From: UBA11612 sp964475755
GTDB lineage: Bacteria; Pseudomonadota; Alphaproteobacteria; Rhodospirillales; Rhodospirillaceae
Length of the DNA stretch: 63,044 nt
Reading direction: 5' to 3'
Assembly (NCBI GenBank): GCA_964475755.1
Contig: CAYYXR010000013.1
Location: 1-63,044, forward strand
Position 1 is the first letter of the stretch. Every line of letters begins with the position of its first letter. Under the pieces are notes generated by a model. It made no database searches. It saw only the letters and a list, made by a program, of their open reading frames with translations, and was not told the DNA's origin. Below, one piece after another: positions 44,009-53,171 of the stretch. A program made the position numbers and the translations under genes.

Positions 44009-44662
44009 ATGGCGTCGAGTGACATGACCAGTCCGCCCATTACACGCCGCGGCCTTATGCTCGTTTTGTCCTCTCCATCCGGAGCGGGCAAAACGACCAT
44101 ATCCCGAGCTCTTTTGAACGCTGAGCCGGATGTTTCCATGTCTGTTTCTGTGACCACAAGGCCGCCGCGCCCGGGTGAGGAAAACGGGAAAGACTACTAT
44201 TTCGTAACAGAAGCCGAATTTCACGCCATGGTTCAAGCGGGCGACCTTCTTGAACACGCGCGTGTGTTCGAGAACTACTATGGAACACCACGTGCGCACG
44301 TTGAGCAGGAGCTCAGTGCCGGCCGCATTGTCTTATTCGACATAGATTGGCAAGGCACACAACAATTGAAATCAAATGCCCGTGATGACCTTGTCAGTAT
44401 TTTTGTTCTCCCTCCTTCATTAGAGGAATTGGAACGCAGATTACGCGGGCGGGGCCAAGATTCAGAAGAGGTCGTGCAACATCGTATGAGCCGAGCGGCT
44501 GATGAGATGAGCCACTGGCCCGAGTACGACTATGTCATCATCAATCATGAAGTTGACAAGAGCATTGAGCAAACACGCGCTATCCTTAGCGCCGAGCGCT
44601 TGCGGCGCTATCGGCAAAAAGGCCTGGTTACATTCGTGAATGCCATGCGCGGCGCGAACTGA
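44009..44662 (+). CDS. gmk: Guanylate kinase
   Basis: A 217-residue kinase that converts GMP to GDP. P-loop: VLSSPSGAGKTTISRAL; GMP-binding region: SVTTRPPRPGEENGKDYYFV and FENYYGTPRAHVE; IDWQGTQQL follows. ATG 44024 (MTSPP...) is an alternative start. It converges with rsmA, with 4 bases between. Confidence 0.95.
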   Translation: MASSDMTSPPITRRGLMLVLSSPSGAGKTTISRALLNAEPDVSMSVSVTTRPPRPGEENGKDYYFVTEAEFHAMVQAGDLLEHARVFENYYGTPRAHVEQELSAGRIVLFDIDWQGTQQLKSNARDDLVSIFVLPPSLEELERRLRGRGQDSEEVVQHRMSRAADEMSHWPEYDYVIINHEVDKSIEQTRAILSAERLRRYRQKGLVTFVNAMRGAN

Positions 44663-44666
44663 TTGT

Positions 44667-45515
44667 TCAGGGTCCCGCCTTCAATGCCACCGCCAATCGG
44701 CAGAATTGTTCGAGGCTAAGCGTTTCAGCCCGCGCGGTTGGGTCGATATCGCAGTGACGGCATAATGTCTCGGTCAAATTCCAGGGAGAGCCTTGCAGTA
44801 GGGGCATGAGGCTTTGTCTTAGCATTTTGCGCCGCTGTCCGAACCCAGCGGCGGTGACACGTTCCAGCGTTGTCCGATCGGCCGGAAAGCGCGGTGTTGG
44901 TAGCGGCGTCAGACGGACCACTGTTGAATCGACGGCCGGTGGCGGCGTAAATGCCTGCGGGTTGACGTGGAAAAGAATCTCGGCATCGCATAGCCACTGA
45001 CAAATGACGCTCAGCCGGCCGTAAGCTTTCGTGTTGGCCGGCGCTGTAATTCTAGCGGCGACTTCGCGCTGGAACATAAGGGTCAGTGAGGTCAGAGCGG
45101 AGGTGTCCCGAAGCCATAGCAGCAATAATTCCGTGCCGACATTGTAGGGAAGATTCGAAACGACACGGCGTGGGGCCTCGCCAAGGCTTGAAATATCAAG
45201 ATTTAGGGCATCGTCTTTAAGTATTTCCAATCGGCCGGGATAGGCATCTTGCAAAGGCTCTAATGCTTTTGCGAACCGCGAATCCTTCTCCACCGCAATT
45301 ATAGAAGCGCCGCCTGCAAGGAGTGATCGCGTCAGCCCTCCAGGTCCAGGGCCGATCTCGATAGTTGTGCCGCTAGATAGGTCATCAACAGAGCGCGCGA
45401 TTCGATCTGTAAGATTCGAATCCAGGAGAAAATGCTGTCCAAGCGCCTTATTTGCTGACAGGCCATACTGGGAAATAACTTCACGAAGCGGTGGTAGGTT
45501 TTGGCGGTTATCCAT
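44667..45515 (-). CDS. rsmA: 16S rRNA dimethyladenosine transferase RsmA (KsgA)
   Basis: A 282-residue methyltransferase that dimethylates two adenosines near the 3' end of 16S rRNA. Signature features: SANKALGQHFLLDSNL, TIEIGPGPGGLTRSLL (motif I), VVSNLPYNVGTELLL (NLPY catalytic). Start overlaps the pdxA stop by 8 bases. Confidence 0.95.
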   Translation of the reverse strand: MDNRQNLPPLREVISQYGLSANKALGQHFLLDSNLTDRIARSVDDLSSGTTIEIGPGPGGLTRSLLAGGASIIAVEKDSRFAKALEPLQDAYPGRLEILKDDALNLDISSLGEAPRRVVSNLPYNVGTELLLLWLRDTSALTSLTLMFQREVAARITAPANTKAYGRLSVICQWLCDAEILFHVNPQAFTPPPAVDSTVVRLTPLPTPRFPADRTTLERVTAAGFGQRRKMLRQSLMPLLQGSPWNLTETLCRHCDIDPTARAETLSLEQFCRLAVALKAGP

Positions 45516-46539
45516 TTACAGCGCCTACCTTGATCCGAGAATCCGCCATTGATTTGGCAGTGTGGATAGCGGCTGCAAAACTCGAATGATCCGCCGTGCC
45601 GAATGGTGCAATGTCGCAAGCGGTTCCGTGATCGGGGGATGTTCTCACGAAAGGCAGTCCCAAGGTGACATTTACGCCTTGCGAAAAATTAAGCGTCTTC
45701 AGGGGGATGAGAGCCTGATCGTGATACATGCAGATCGCGGCGTCGAACGATTGGCGTGCCGATTCATGAAACAATGTGTCTGCAGCCGCGGGCCCGAAAA
45801 CATCTATGCCTATTTCCTTCAAAAGAGAAATAGCGGGCGTAATTATGTGTGCTTCTTCATCGCCCATATGACCTTTCTCGCCCGCATGTGGATTGAGCGC
45901 CGCGATGGCAAGGCGAGGGTTTGAAACGCCAAAGTCAGTTTTGAGCGCATGAGCAGATACTTTGGCGCAATGGACAATCGCATCTGTCGAAAGGGCTTGA
46001 GCAACATCCTTGATCGCGACGTGAACGGTGACGGGCACAACGCGCAGACCTTCGATCACCAGCATCATAACCGGTCTGTCGACGCCTGACAGATGACCTA
46101 GAAATTCCGTGTGACCGGGATGAGGGAAAGACGCTTCGCGCAGCACGGACTTCTGGATCGGATTTGTGACAATGGCGCATGCTTGGTTGCATTGAACAAG
46201 GCGCACGGCCTGCTCAATAGATCCGATAACGGACGATGCGCAGTTGGGGCTTGGCGATCCCAATTCTGGAATTTCAGCTAGGCCGCTTTCCAAAGGAAGC
46301 ACAGGCAAGGCGGAATGAAAAACAGGTCCGCATTCTTCCGGTGTAGCTATATTCTTGATTTGTGCTGAAATACCAAGCGTGCCGGCAATGGACTCAAGTC
46401 GCTTTGCGTCATCAATGATAAAAAAAGCCGGCGTATCTCGATCGCGGTGAATCCAAGTTTTTAGCGCAATTTCCCCACCGACTCCGGCAGGCTCGCCCAT
46501 TGTTACGGCGATCGGCTTCGAGTGCTGAGCGGCGGCCAC
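45508..46539 (-). CDS. pdxA: 4-hydroxythreonine-4-phosphate dehydrogenase PdxA
   Basis: A 343-residue enzyme of pyridoxal-phosphate synthesis. It starts with VTMGEPAGVGGEIALK; metal-binding His are in HPGHTEFLG, NPHAGEKGHMGDEE and CMYHDQALIPLK. NPIQKSVLREASF is a family motif. It is flanked by rsmA and surA in the usual order. Confidence 0.95.
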   Translation of the reverse strand: MAAAQHSKPIAVTMGEPAGVGGEIALKTWIHRDRDTPAFFIIDDAKRLESIAGTLGISAQIKNIATPEECGPVFHSALPVLPLESGLAEIPELGSPSPNCASSVIGSIEQAVRLVQCNQACAIVTNPIQKSVLREASFPHPGHTEFLGHLSGVDRPVMMLVIEGLRVVPVTVHVAIKDVAQALSTDAIVHCAKVSAHALKTDFGVSNPRLAIAALNPHAGEKGHMGDEEAHIITPAISLLKEIGIDVFGPAAADTLFHESARQSFDAAICMYHDQALIPLKTLNFSQGVNVTLGLPFVRTSPDHGTACDIAPFGTADHSSFAAAIHTAKSMADSRIKVGAVNG

Positions 46540-46561
46540 CGGACGAACTGCCGATGCGGCG

Positions 46562-47848
46562 CTAGAGGCGAATGTCTACAAGGGCTTGGCGGCGCAAATC
46601 TCTAATTTTCTGCCGTGCCAAGTTCTGAAGCTTGTCGTTCTGCAGCTGCGCGTAAACGTCGTTGGGTGTGGGAAGTCCATCATCGTTCTGCCGTTGGCAT
46701 AGGATGACAAACAGGCGCGCGCCGGTGACACTTATCGGCGAGCTAACACGGTTCACCGGAAGATTGATGACGGCGTCCCGTACGTTTTCAGGAAGCGCGC
46801 CAGCGTAAAGTAGGGGCCGTTGACCCGAGCCAGGCCCGCCAATCTCTTCAGCCAGTTGGTTCATTTGTTCGCAATTCGAGACTTCGGTCTGAATGCGATC
46901 GGAATAACTCTCCAACTGCCCAGGGCTTAACTTTCGCCCGCCCAGGGTCGGCAAGTAAATTTGACTCAATTCAAGGATATGACGCAACGGAGCAGGTTCG
47001 CCCGAGGCCCGCACGTCCTGAAGCAGCAATATGTGATAGCCGCTCGACGTTCTAATGGGGTTCGATATCTGGCCCGCCGACATGCCTGCAATTGTACGGT
47101 CCAACTCCCGTTCCAATTCACCGGGCAGCACCCAACCCAGATCTCCCCCCACGGCGGCCGTCGGGCTTTGTGAAAATTGTTGGGCGAGGGCTGGGAAAGG
47201 TGTTTCGTTGCGAGCCCTCGAAGCAATGTCGTTGGCAAATTGCCGCACGCTTTGATCGGGTGCGGAAGCGCTCACCGGAAGGTATATTTCGGCAACACGA
47301 TATTCCTGTTTGCCCTGATTGGACTTGAGTTTATCGAGAACCGTATCAACCTCTTCTGGCGCGATATTGACATCGCGCTCAAGAACATCGCGCACGATCT
47401 TTGACCATGCAACGTCAGCCTCAATTTGTGAGTAAAATGAACCTATATTGACGCCTTGTTCTTCAAGCAGTGTGCGAAACGAGCCCGGTCGCATGCCATT
47501 GCGGGCTTCGATGACGGCCACCGCATTTCTAATCTCGTCTTCCGTCGTTTCAATTTCCAACCTTTCGGCTTCCTGCATTTTGATGCGCTCTTCGATGAGT
47601 GCGTCAACAACCTGCGGAAGGAGCCGTTGCTGCATCTCCGGTGTATTCTGTACACCGGCGGTCGTCATAAACAGCTGCAAGCGCGACTGGACGTCAAATA
47701 CGGTAATAACGTCTTCATTCACGACTGCAGCGATGCCCATGGATTGAGTTTGTTGCTGAGCGTGAGCACTGAACACGCTACCCGAGAGCAGAGCGATCAG
47801 GCCGAGCAGTGATAGAGGGAATCCGGTGAAATGAGCTATGAGTCGCAT
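46562..47848 (-). CDS. surA: Periplasmic chaperone / peptidyl-prolyl isomerase SurA
   Basis: A 428-residue exported protein: signal peptide to about residue 30 (SVFSAHAQQQ), a SurA N-terminal domain (VVNEDVITVFDVQSRLQLFM), a parvulin domain (GGDLGWVLPGELERELDRTIAGMSAGQISNPIRTSSGYHILLLQDVR) and a more divergent second one. It helps outer-membrane proteins fold in the periplasm. Gap of 147 bases to lptD without an obvious terminator. Confidence 0.9.
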   Translation of the reverse strand: MRLIAHFTGFPLSLLGLIALLSGSVFSAHAQQQTQSMGIAAVVNEDVITVFDVQSRLQLFMTTAGVQNTPEMQQRLLPQVVDALIEERIKMQEAERLEIETTEDEIRNAVAVIEARNGMRPGSFRTLLEEQGVNIGSFYSQIEADVAWSKIVRDVLERDVNIAPEEVDTVLDKLKSNQGKQEYRVAEIYLPVSASAPDQSVRQFANDIASRARNETPFPALAQQFSQSPTAAVGGDLGWVLPGELERELDRTIAGMSAGQISNPIRTSSGYHILLLQDVRASGEPAPLRHILELSQIYLPTLGGRKLSPGQLESYSDRIQTEVSNCEQMNQLAEEIGGPGSGQRPLLYAGALPENVRDAVINLPVNRVSSPISVTGARLFVILCQRQNDDGLPTPNDVYAQLQNDKLQNLARQKIRDLRRQALVDIRL

Positions 47849-47995
47849 TGGCGTTTATCGATCATTTTTAAATAACTACGTCAGCGCCGTAACATAAGCA
47901 CGAATCAAGGCAAAAACCAGTCGGCACGCTTTCAATTTATGTATTTATATCAATAAATTACAATCCGGCTGAAAAGCACAGGGCCCGCCAGGGCC

Positions 47996-50176
47996 TTATC
48001 GGCGTGCGCCGATGTCGGTATTGAAACTTATATCACCGATCGTTTTGAGGTTCACCCTCAGCAAGAAGGAAACCCCACGCCTGAAATCCCTGTCTTCCGT
48101 ATTGTCGTTTGCAACGTCCAAACCGATGATAACGCACTCGTCTTCGTACGTAAGGCCGACGTTGGTTCTGATGCGCCCTCCTCCGGGGCTCAAATTTTCA
48201 CGGTGGCTTGCGATCACACTCCAATTTCGTGACAACTTGCTGGAAACTGAGACGTAGAGCTCCTCTGTGTTGCCGGGCCCGGTCGGAACGGGATCAGCTT
48301 CCAGAAATATATAATTTGCTCTAAAGCGCATAAGGCTGGGGCCGATGGCAGCGCTCAGTTCACTTCGGCGGTTGGCAAAAGTGTTTTTGTCCAGCCTGAA
48401 GCGATATTGAAGGTTGACGTAAGGGTGAGGCGAAACATCAACCCTGCCAACATAATCTGAAAGATGACCGTCCAATCCCGACAACGTCGAGAACGTCGGG
48501 TCGTCATGAAAACGGTAGACTTGTCCGATCAGAGCGGACACGGCACCGCCACGATTATTGAAAGCGGACCAGCGCAGGCCGTAATTAATACGAGGGCCGG
48601 ACTCAACGCGGTCAATTCCTGAAAAGCGCTGAGTGCGAAACAAATTGGTGTCGTCGAATTCCAGGTCCAAGCTGTCTTCGTTAGGGATGCTGTCATAATT
48701 GAGGCCTATGGGGCTCGCCACGGCCATCACTATCGGCTCAAACACCTGGTGAAATCCCCAACGGTCGTTCACCAGCGGCAAGCGCCACTCCAGAGAGACT
48801 TCGGGAACAATGCGCCCGACCGTGCCGGTGAAAACGTCGCCTTGAGTAGGCCGGGGAAAGTCTCTCACATAGTAGCCATCGGCGCGGACACTTGCACGGA
48901 AGGTGTAAACTTCACCGAAAGACGTCGTAAAAGGCAGGTTCCAGCCGGCCTTTGTTGAAAGCCTATTTGTGTCCGTTCCATCTTCACGGACCAGCACAAG
49001 GCCGTTGGCGTCAATGTCCCAGTATCCGCCAAGAAAGCCCGGGTCGCTCACGTAGTTAAAATCGACAACCGGCGCGACGATCGGAACCGATCCCTTCGCA
49101 ATGGGAAGGCGCTGGCGCTGGAAATAATAGGCGTTGGCCGCGAAGTAAGTGTTCTTTGAAAAGCGTTCCGCAAATGCGTTGGTGGTTAGCCATGTAGGCG
49201 CATCAAAGCTATAACGCCGAAGATAAGTTCGGTCCGTCGCGAGGTTAACGTCCGCGCCGACGCGCCAGTTGCGATCAACGTCAAACCGTGCATTTGCATC
49301 GATGTGTCCGCGAACGTCCTCATTCAGTTCGGGATCTCCCGCCATGAGACTGCCGAAAAGCATCAGGCGGCCCTGGCGAAACGCTTGGCGGTATTCCGCT
49401 GTGGCGCCGTTGCCCGCGCTCGAGGTCAGAAATGGCGTAACGGTCGCGTCTTTATCCGGGGAAATTGCGATGAAATATGGCTGTTGAAAGGCGACTCCCA
49501 GATTTCGCCCTCCGCCAATTGTCGGCAACAAAAGGCCGCTCTTGGATCCGGCCGTGGGGTCGGGATGCGCCAAGTACGGTGTGTAAAAGACAGGAAGGCC
49601 GCCGAGTTCGAGCCAAGCATTGCGGTAGTAAACCATTTCTTCGTCGGGGTCATACCTCACCCGGCCAGCCTTGATTTGCCAAAGTGGGGCCTCGCCTTCA
49701 CAGCTGTCGCAAGCAGTGTAAGCGGAATCATAAAGCTCGCTGATGCCGTCTTCCCGGCGAACGAAGGTGCGGCTGGTCATTCGTGATCCGTCGGAGAGAA
49801 GAACACGGACTTCGCGGGCAAGTCCTTCCTTTAAGTCGCCCGTGACTTCGATGCTTTCGAAGAAAAAGACGGAGCCGGACTCTTCTAGAAGGGACACATT
49901 GCCGGTGGCGGTCGCAATGTCCGTTGTTTGGTCGTAAACAATTTGATCTGCCAGCAGAATGAGTGGGCCGCGTTGAACTTCGACATTGCCTTGGGCAGTG
50001 ACTGTGTTGGCGTCCGAGTCATAGCGAATTTCGTCCGCGAGTAAGAGAGAGTTGTTTTCCCGGTCTTCTCCCTCTTGCGCTGTTGCTATCGGGGTCAGTG
50101 ATGGCAACCCCAGGCAGATCAGCGCCATTGTGGCAGCCAATTTCGCTGCACCGTGAAATATGTCGCGGCAACCCAT
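47996..50176 (-). CDS. lptD: LPS-assembly protein LptD
   Basis: A 726-residue outer-membrane beta-barrel: signal peptide to about residue 33, an OstA/LptA-like domain (LLLADEIRYDSDANTVTAQGNVEVQRGP ... ATATGNV), then the LPS translocation barrel with repeated aromatic strands. CDSCEGEAPLW holds a cysteine pair like those that form disulphides in LptD. A TTG at 50191 could extend it by 5 residues. It puts lipopolysaccharide into the outer leaflet with LptE, which is not in this window. Confidence 0.93.
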   Translation of the reverse strand: MGCRDIFHGAAKLAATMALICLGLPSLTPIATAQEGEDRENNSLLLADEIRYDSDANTVTAQGNVEVQRGPLILLADQIVYDQTTDIATATGNVSLLEESGSVFFFESIEVTGDLKEGLAREVRVLLSDGSRMTSRTFVRREDGISELYDSAYTACDSCEGEAPLWQIKAGRVRYDPDEEMVYYRNAWLELGGLPVFYTPYLAHPDPTAGSKSGLLLPTIGGGRNLGVAFQQPYFIAISPDKDATVTPFLTSSAGNGATAEYRQAFRQGRLMLFGSLMAGDPELNEDVRGHIDANARFDVDRNWRVGADVNLATDRTYLRRYSFDAPTWLTTNAFAERFSKNTYFAANAYYFQRQRLPIAKGSVPIVAPVVDFNYVSDPGFLGGYWDIDANGLVLVREDGTDTNRLSTKAGWNLPFTTSFGEVYTFRASVRADGYYVRDFPRPTQGDVFTGTVGRIVPEVSLEWRLPLVNDRWGFHQVFEPIVMAVASPIGLNYDSIPNEDSLDLEFDDTNLFRTQRFSGIDRVESGPRINYGLRWSAFNNRGGAVSALIGQVYRFHDDPTFSTLSGLDGHLSDYVGRVDVSPHPYVNLQYRFRLDKNTFANRRSELSAAIGPSLMRFRANYIFLEADPVPTGPGNTEELYVSVSSKLSRNWSVIASHRENLSPGGGRIRTNVGLTYEDECVIIGLDVANDNTEDRDFRRGVSFLLRVNLKTIGDISFNTDIGARR

Positions 50177-50227
50177 CAACAATACCGTCAAATTGATTTT
50201 AGCTTCGTTCGTTGCAGCGCATATGTA

Positions 50228-51358
50228 TCACGCCGTGCCTGATTCGACAGGAGAAATGTGGTGTCGCGAAGGTTTTACGCCCGGCAAAGCCAGTAGCATT
50301 ATTCCTCCAAAAATGGGCAGGAGCACGATGGCATAAATCAGGACAGTATAAGATGGTGCCTGCGATGCGAGATTGGCGGCGCCCATGGTTGCGGCTTGCA
50401 GCGCCACAACCGTCAAAATCGCGATGACAATTCGCCCGGTCTGACCACGACGGTCGTAATTCCCTCTTAGGAGGATCGTGAGTGCCATGAGCGTGTATCC
50501 AATCGCGGTCAACGGCGCGGAAAGTCTTTGATGAGCTTCGGCTTTCATTCTCGATACATTGATAGCTGAAATGCCGTCTGCCTCGGACGCATTCAGCAGC
50601 TCCAGTGTCGAACGTTCGCGATTGTCGGCAAAGCGATCTTCGGTCTTGCGGGATAGGGCGCCGAATTCGAGGGCATAGCTGTCAAAATACAAGACCGATA
50701 AATCGCCCGAACCACGCTCAAGCTCCTGACGGCTTCCGTTTTCCAAAAGAATACGCGGCTCGTTGCTTGTAGTCACAATGGTGCCCCGTTCCGCCATCAG
50801 CGTAACGCTTCGCGGCGATTCGCGCGTATCATGCACCAGAATTCCAATCAGATCGCCTTCACCTCCGCGCTCCCTCACGTATACCGTGAGATCATCGGCC
50901 AGGTGGTTAAACGCACCTTCTCTTAGCAGGATTTGAGACACGTCATTGCGTATAGACCACTGAAGCTCTTTAAAGGATCTGAATGTCGCCGGCACAATTA
51001 TCAATGTCAGGGCGTAGCCGACAATCGCCGCCGCAACGGCCGTTAGCATCGCCGGCTTCGCAAGGCCGAATAAACTGATTCCTGCGGATTGGACCACGAC
51101 AAGTTCTTTGTCTACTGCAAGCTTGTTGTAGATAAATAAAACAACAAAGAACAATGCCGCCGGCAAAATGACCGACACAAACCACGGCAACAGCAGTGTC
51201 GTTAACTTCAGCCACGTTCCGATATCAAGCCCCTTGCCGATAACAAATTGCAGAAATGGAAGCGACTGTGTGAGCCAAACGATGAACGCAAGCGCAACGC
51301 TCACGAGAACGGTGCCGAGCACAAGCTGTCGGAATATGTATCGAGAAATGCTGGACAT
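50228..51358 (-). CDS. lptF: LPS export ABC transporter permease LptF
   Basis: A 376-residue permease of the YjgP/YjgQ family with membrane segments at the two ends and a periplasmic middle. The sequence type (ISRYIFRQLVLGTVLVSVALAFIVWLTQSLPFL, then RNDVSQILLREGAFNHLADDLTVYVRERGGEGDLIGILVHD) is LptF rather than LptG, which has a different first part. Only one such gene is present; lptG is expected next to it but is absent between this gene and lptD. Confidence 0.85.
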   Translation of the reverse strand: MSSISRYIFRQLVLGTVLVSVALAFIVWLTQSLPFLQFVIGKGLDIGTWLKLTTLLLPWFVSVILPAALFFVVLFIYNKLAVDKELVVVQSAGISLFGLAKPAMLTAVAAAIVGYALTLIIVPATFRSFKELQWSIRNDVSQILLREGAFNHLADDLTVYVRERGGEGDLIGILVHDTRESPRSVTLMAERGTIVTTSNEPRILLENGSRQELERGSGDLSVLYFDSYALEFGALSRKTEDRFADNRERSTLELLNASEADGISAINVSRMKAEAHQRLSAPLTAIGYTLMALTILLRGNYDRRGQTGRIVIAILTVVALQAATMGAANLASQAPSYTVLIYAIVLLPIFGGIMLLALPGVKPSRHHISPVESGTA

Positions 51359-51472
51359 GAGCGCAGGATAAAGGAGTGTCGCTCTGTTTGGAACCGGTGT
51401 GACGGCCTCTCAATCCTTCCGCGCTCGTGATTGCCTATGGATTACGTGAGTTTACGGGCTTAGATTTTCCTG

Positions 51473-51643
51473 ATGACGGCATCAACCAAACACCTGAAGG
51501 TATCGGCAGCCAATATCGCGCTTGTGGCGATATCGCTTTTGATGGCGTATGTGCTGGCCGAAGGATATTTGTTGTACCGGGCGGGATACGCACACGGTGC
51601 AACTGCCCCTACCTGGAAAATACCACAGCGAAACGTTTCGTGA
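51473..51643 (+). pseudogene. Fragment encoding a single-pass membrane N-terminus
   Basis: A 56-codon frame starts at ATG 51473 with a Lys/His start, one hydrophobic segment (NIALVAISLLMAYVLAEGYLLYRAG) and stops at 51641-51643 after PTWKIPQRNVS. The AEG motif after a membrane segment resembles the N-terminal anchor of some membrane-bound SGNH hydrolases, so it may be what is left of a larger gene. No ribosome binding site. The rest of the 317-bp gap 51359-51675 shows nothing else. Confidence 0.35.
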
Positions 51644-51675
51644 GCAACCTTTTCCGCCTGCAGGTTGCGTAAATG

Positions 51676-53106
51676 CTAGGCGATTTCTACAACCTTGCCC
51701 GGATTCATTAGGTTTTTGGGGTCGAGCGCGCGTTTCATTCTCACCATGAGGTCCAACTCTACCGGGTCCTTATAGTGTTGCATCTCGCCTACTTTCAGTT
51801 TGCCTATCCCGTGCTCGGCGGAAAAGGAGCCGTTCATGGAGACAGTTAGATCATGAACGAGGCGGTTCATTTCTGTCCATTGCGCCAAATACGTTTGTTT
51901 GTCAGCGCCCACTGGTTGGGACACATTGAAGTGGATATTTCCATCACCCAGGTGTCCGAAAGGAACGGGCCGAGCGCCCGGAAAATGCTTCGCGATCAAT
52001 TCGCTGCCCGCTTTAATAAACTCCGGCACGCGTGAGACCGGCACGGACACATCGTGCTTAATGCTTCCGCCTTCGTACTTTTGCGCTTCCGGTAATGACT
52101 CCCGAAGGCGCCAAAGAGCAGTGGACTGTTCTATGCTCTCCGCGATGACCGCGTCCGAGAGTATCTCGCTCTCAAAGGCTTGTTCGAGCAAAGCCTCGAA
52201 GCTCGGCCGAATTGCCGCATCCGGTCGCGAGGTCGAAAATTCGATCAATACATACCAAGGGTGAGGAGAGGCAAAGGGGTCTGATGCGCCCGAAATGTGT
52301 TTTGTGCACATCTCGATTCCAATTCTGGGAATCAATTCGAACGCTGTAACTGCATCGCCCGACAATGCGCGCGCTAAATTGAGTAGTTTTGTTGCTGAAT
52401 CTAAACTGTCCAAGGCGCAGAGCGCCGTCGCCGTTTCTACGGGTCGCGGAAAAAGCTTTAAGACGGCGCCCGTTATAATGCCGAGCGTGCCTTCCGCGCC
52501 CACGAAAATTTGCCGCAAGGCATATCCGGTATTGTCCTTGCCAAGGGATTTGAGCCCGTTCCATATGCGGCCGTCCGGCAATACGACTTCCAACCCAAGC
52601 ACAAGATCGCGGGCATTACCGTATCTAAGCACATTGATGCCACCGGCGTTCGTCGCCAGGTTTCCCCCGATTTGGCAGGTGCCCTCAGCCGCCAAGCTGA
52701 GCGGAAACAGACAGTCATTATTGAGCGCTGTAGCTTGAATATCAGCGAGGATACAGCCGGCATCCACGGTGATATTGAAATTTATCGGGTCGATGTGCCG
52801 CACTTTGTTCATGCGGCCTAAGTTCAATATGATTTCGTTCTTTTCAGACGACGACGTTGCGCCGCCGCACAAGCCCGTATTGCCACCCTGGGGTACAATC
52901 GCGATGTTGGACGTCGCGCACAACTCGACAACTTTTGCCGTTTGTTCCGTTGTCGATGGCCTTACAACCAATTCGGCTGTGCTTTGATACAAGCCTCTTT
53001 CTTCGGTCAGAAAAGGTGCCATGGCGCTCGTCTCGGAAACCAAGCCGCCCACGCCGACAATTTCGCTCAATCTATCTTTGAATCCGTTGTCCAAAGACAC
53101 GTTCAA
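51676..53106 (-). CDS. FAD-binding oxidoreductase (GlcD / D-2-hydroxyglutarate dehydrogenase type)
   Basis: A 476-residue flavoprotein with a TTG start behind GGAG. The FAD-binding domain (PMH type) shows VVPQGGNTGLCGGAT, VDAGCILADIQ and GTCQIGGNLATNAGG; the C-terminal domain has GHLGDGNIHFNV and a final FSAEHGIGKLK. Oxidises a D-2-hydroxy acid; lactate, glycolate or 2-hydroxyglutarate cannot be separated from sequence alone. It is followed by no glcE/glcF, so it works alone. Confidence 0.88.
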   Translation of the reverse strand: MNVSLDNGFKDRLSEIVGVGGLVSETSAMAPFLTEERGLYQSTAELVVRPSTTEQTAKVVELCATSNIAIVPQGGNTGLCGGATSSSEKNEIILNLGRMNKVRHIDPINFNITVDAGCILADIQATALNNDCLFPLSLAAEGTCQIGGNLATNAGGINVLRYGNARDLVLGLEVVLPDGRIWNGLKSLGKDNTGYALRQIFVGAEGTLGIITGAVLKLFPRPVETATALCALDSLDSATKLLNLARALSGDAVTAFELIPRIGIEMCTKHISGASDPFASPHPWYVLIEFSTSRPDAAIRPSFEALLEQAFESEILSDAVIAESIEQSTALWRLRESLPEAQKYEGGSIKHDVSVPVSRVPEFIKAGSELIAKHFPGARPVPFGHLGDGNIHFNVSQPVGADKQTYLAQWTEMNRLVHDLTVSMNGSFSAEHGIGKLKVGEMQHYKDPVELDLMVRMKRALDPKNLMNPGKVVEIA

Positions 53107-53171
53107 ATACTCCGGTAATATAATCGCAATTGAAAATGATGCATTGCACCGTTAATGGCAACGGTTCTCGC

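Noticed and set aside
51427..51672. 81-codon plus-strand frame upstream of lptF
   Set aside because: The overlapping 56-codon frame from 51473 has a clear membrane segment, whereas this one shows no protein-like pattern.
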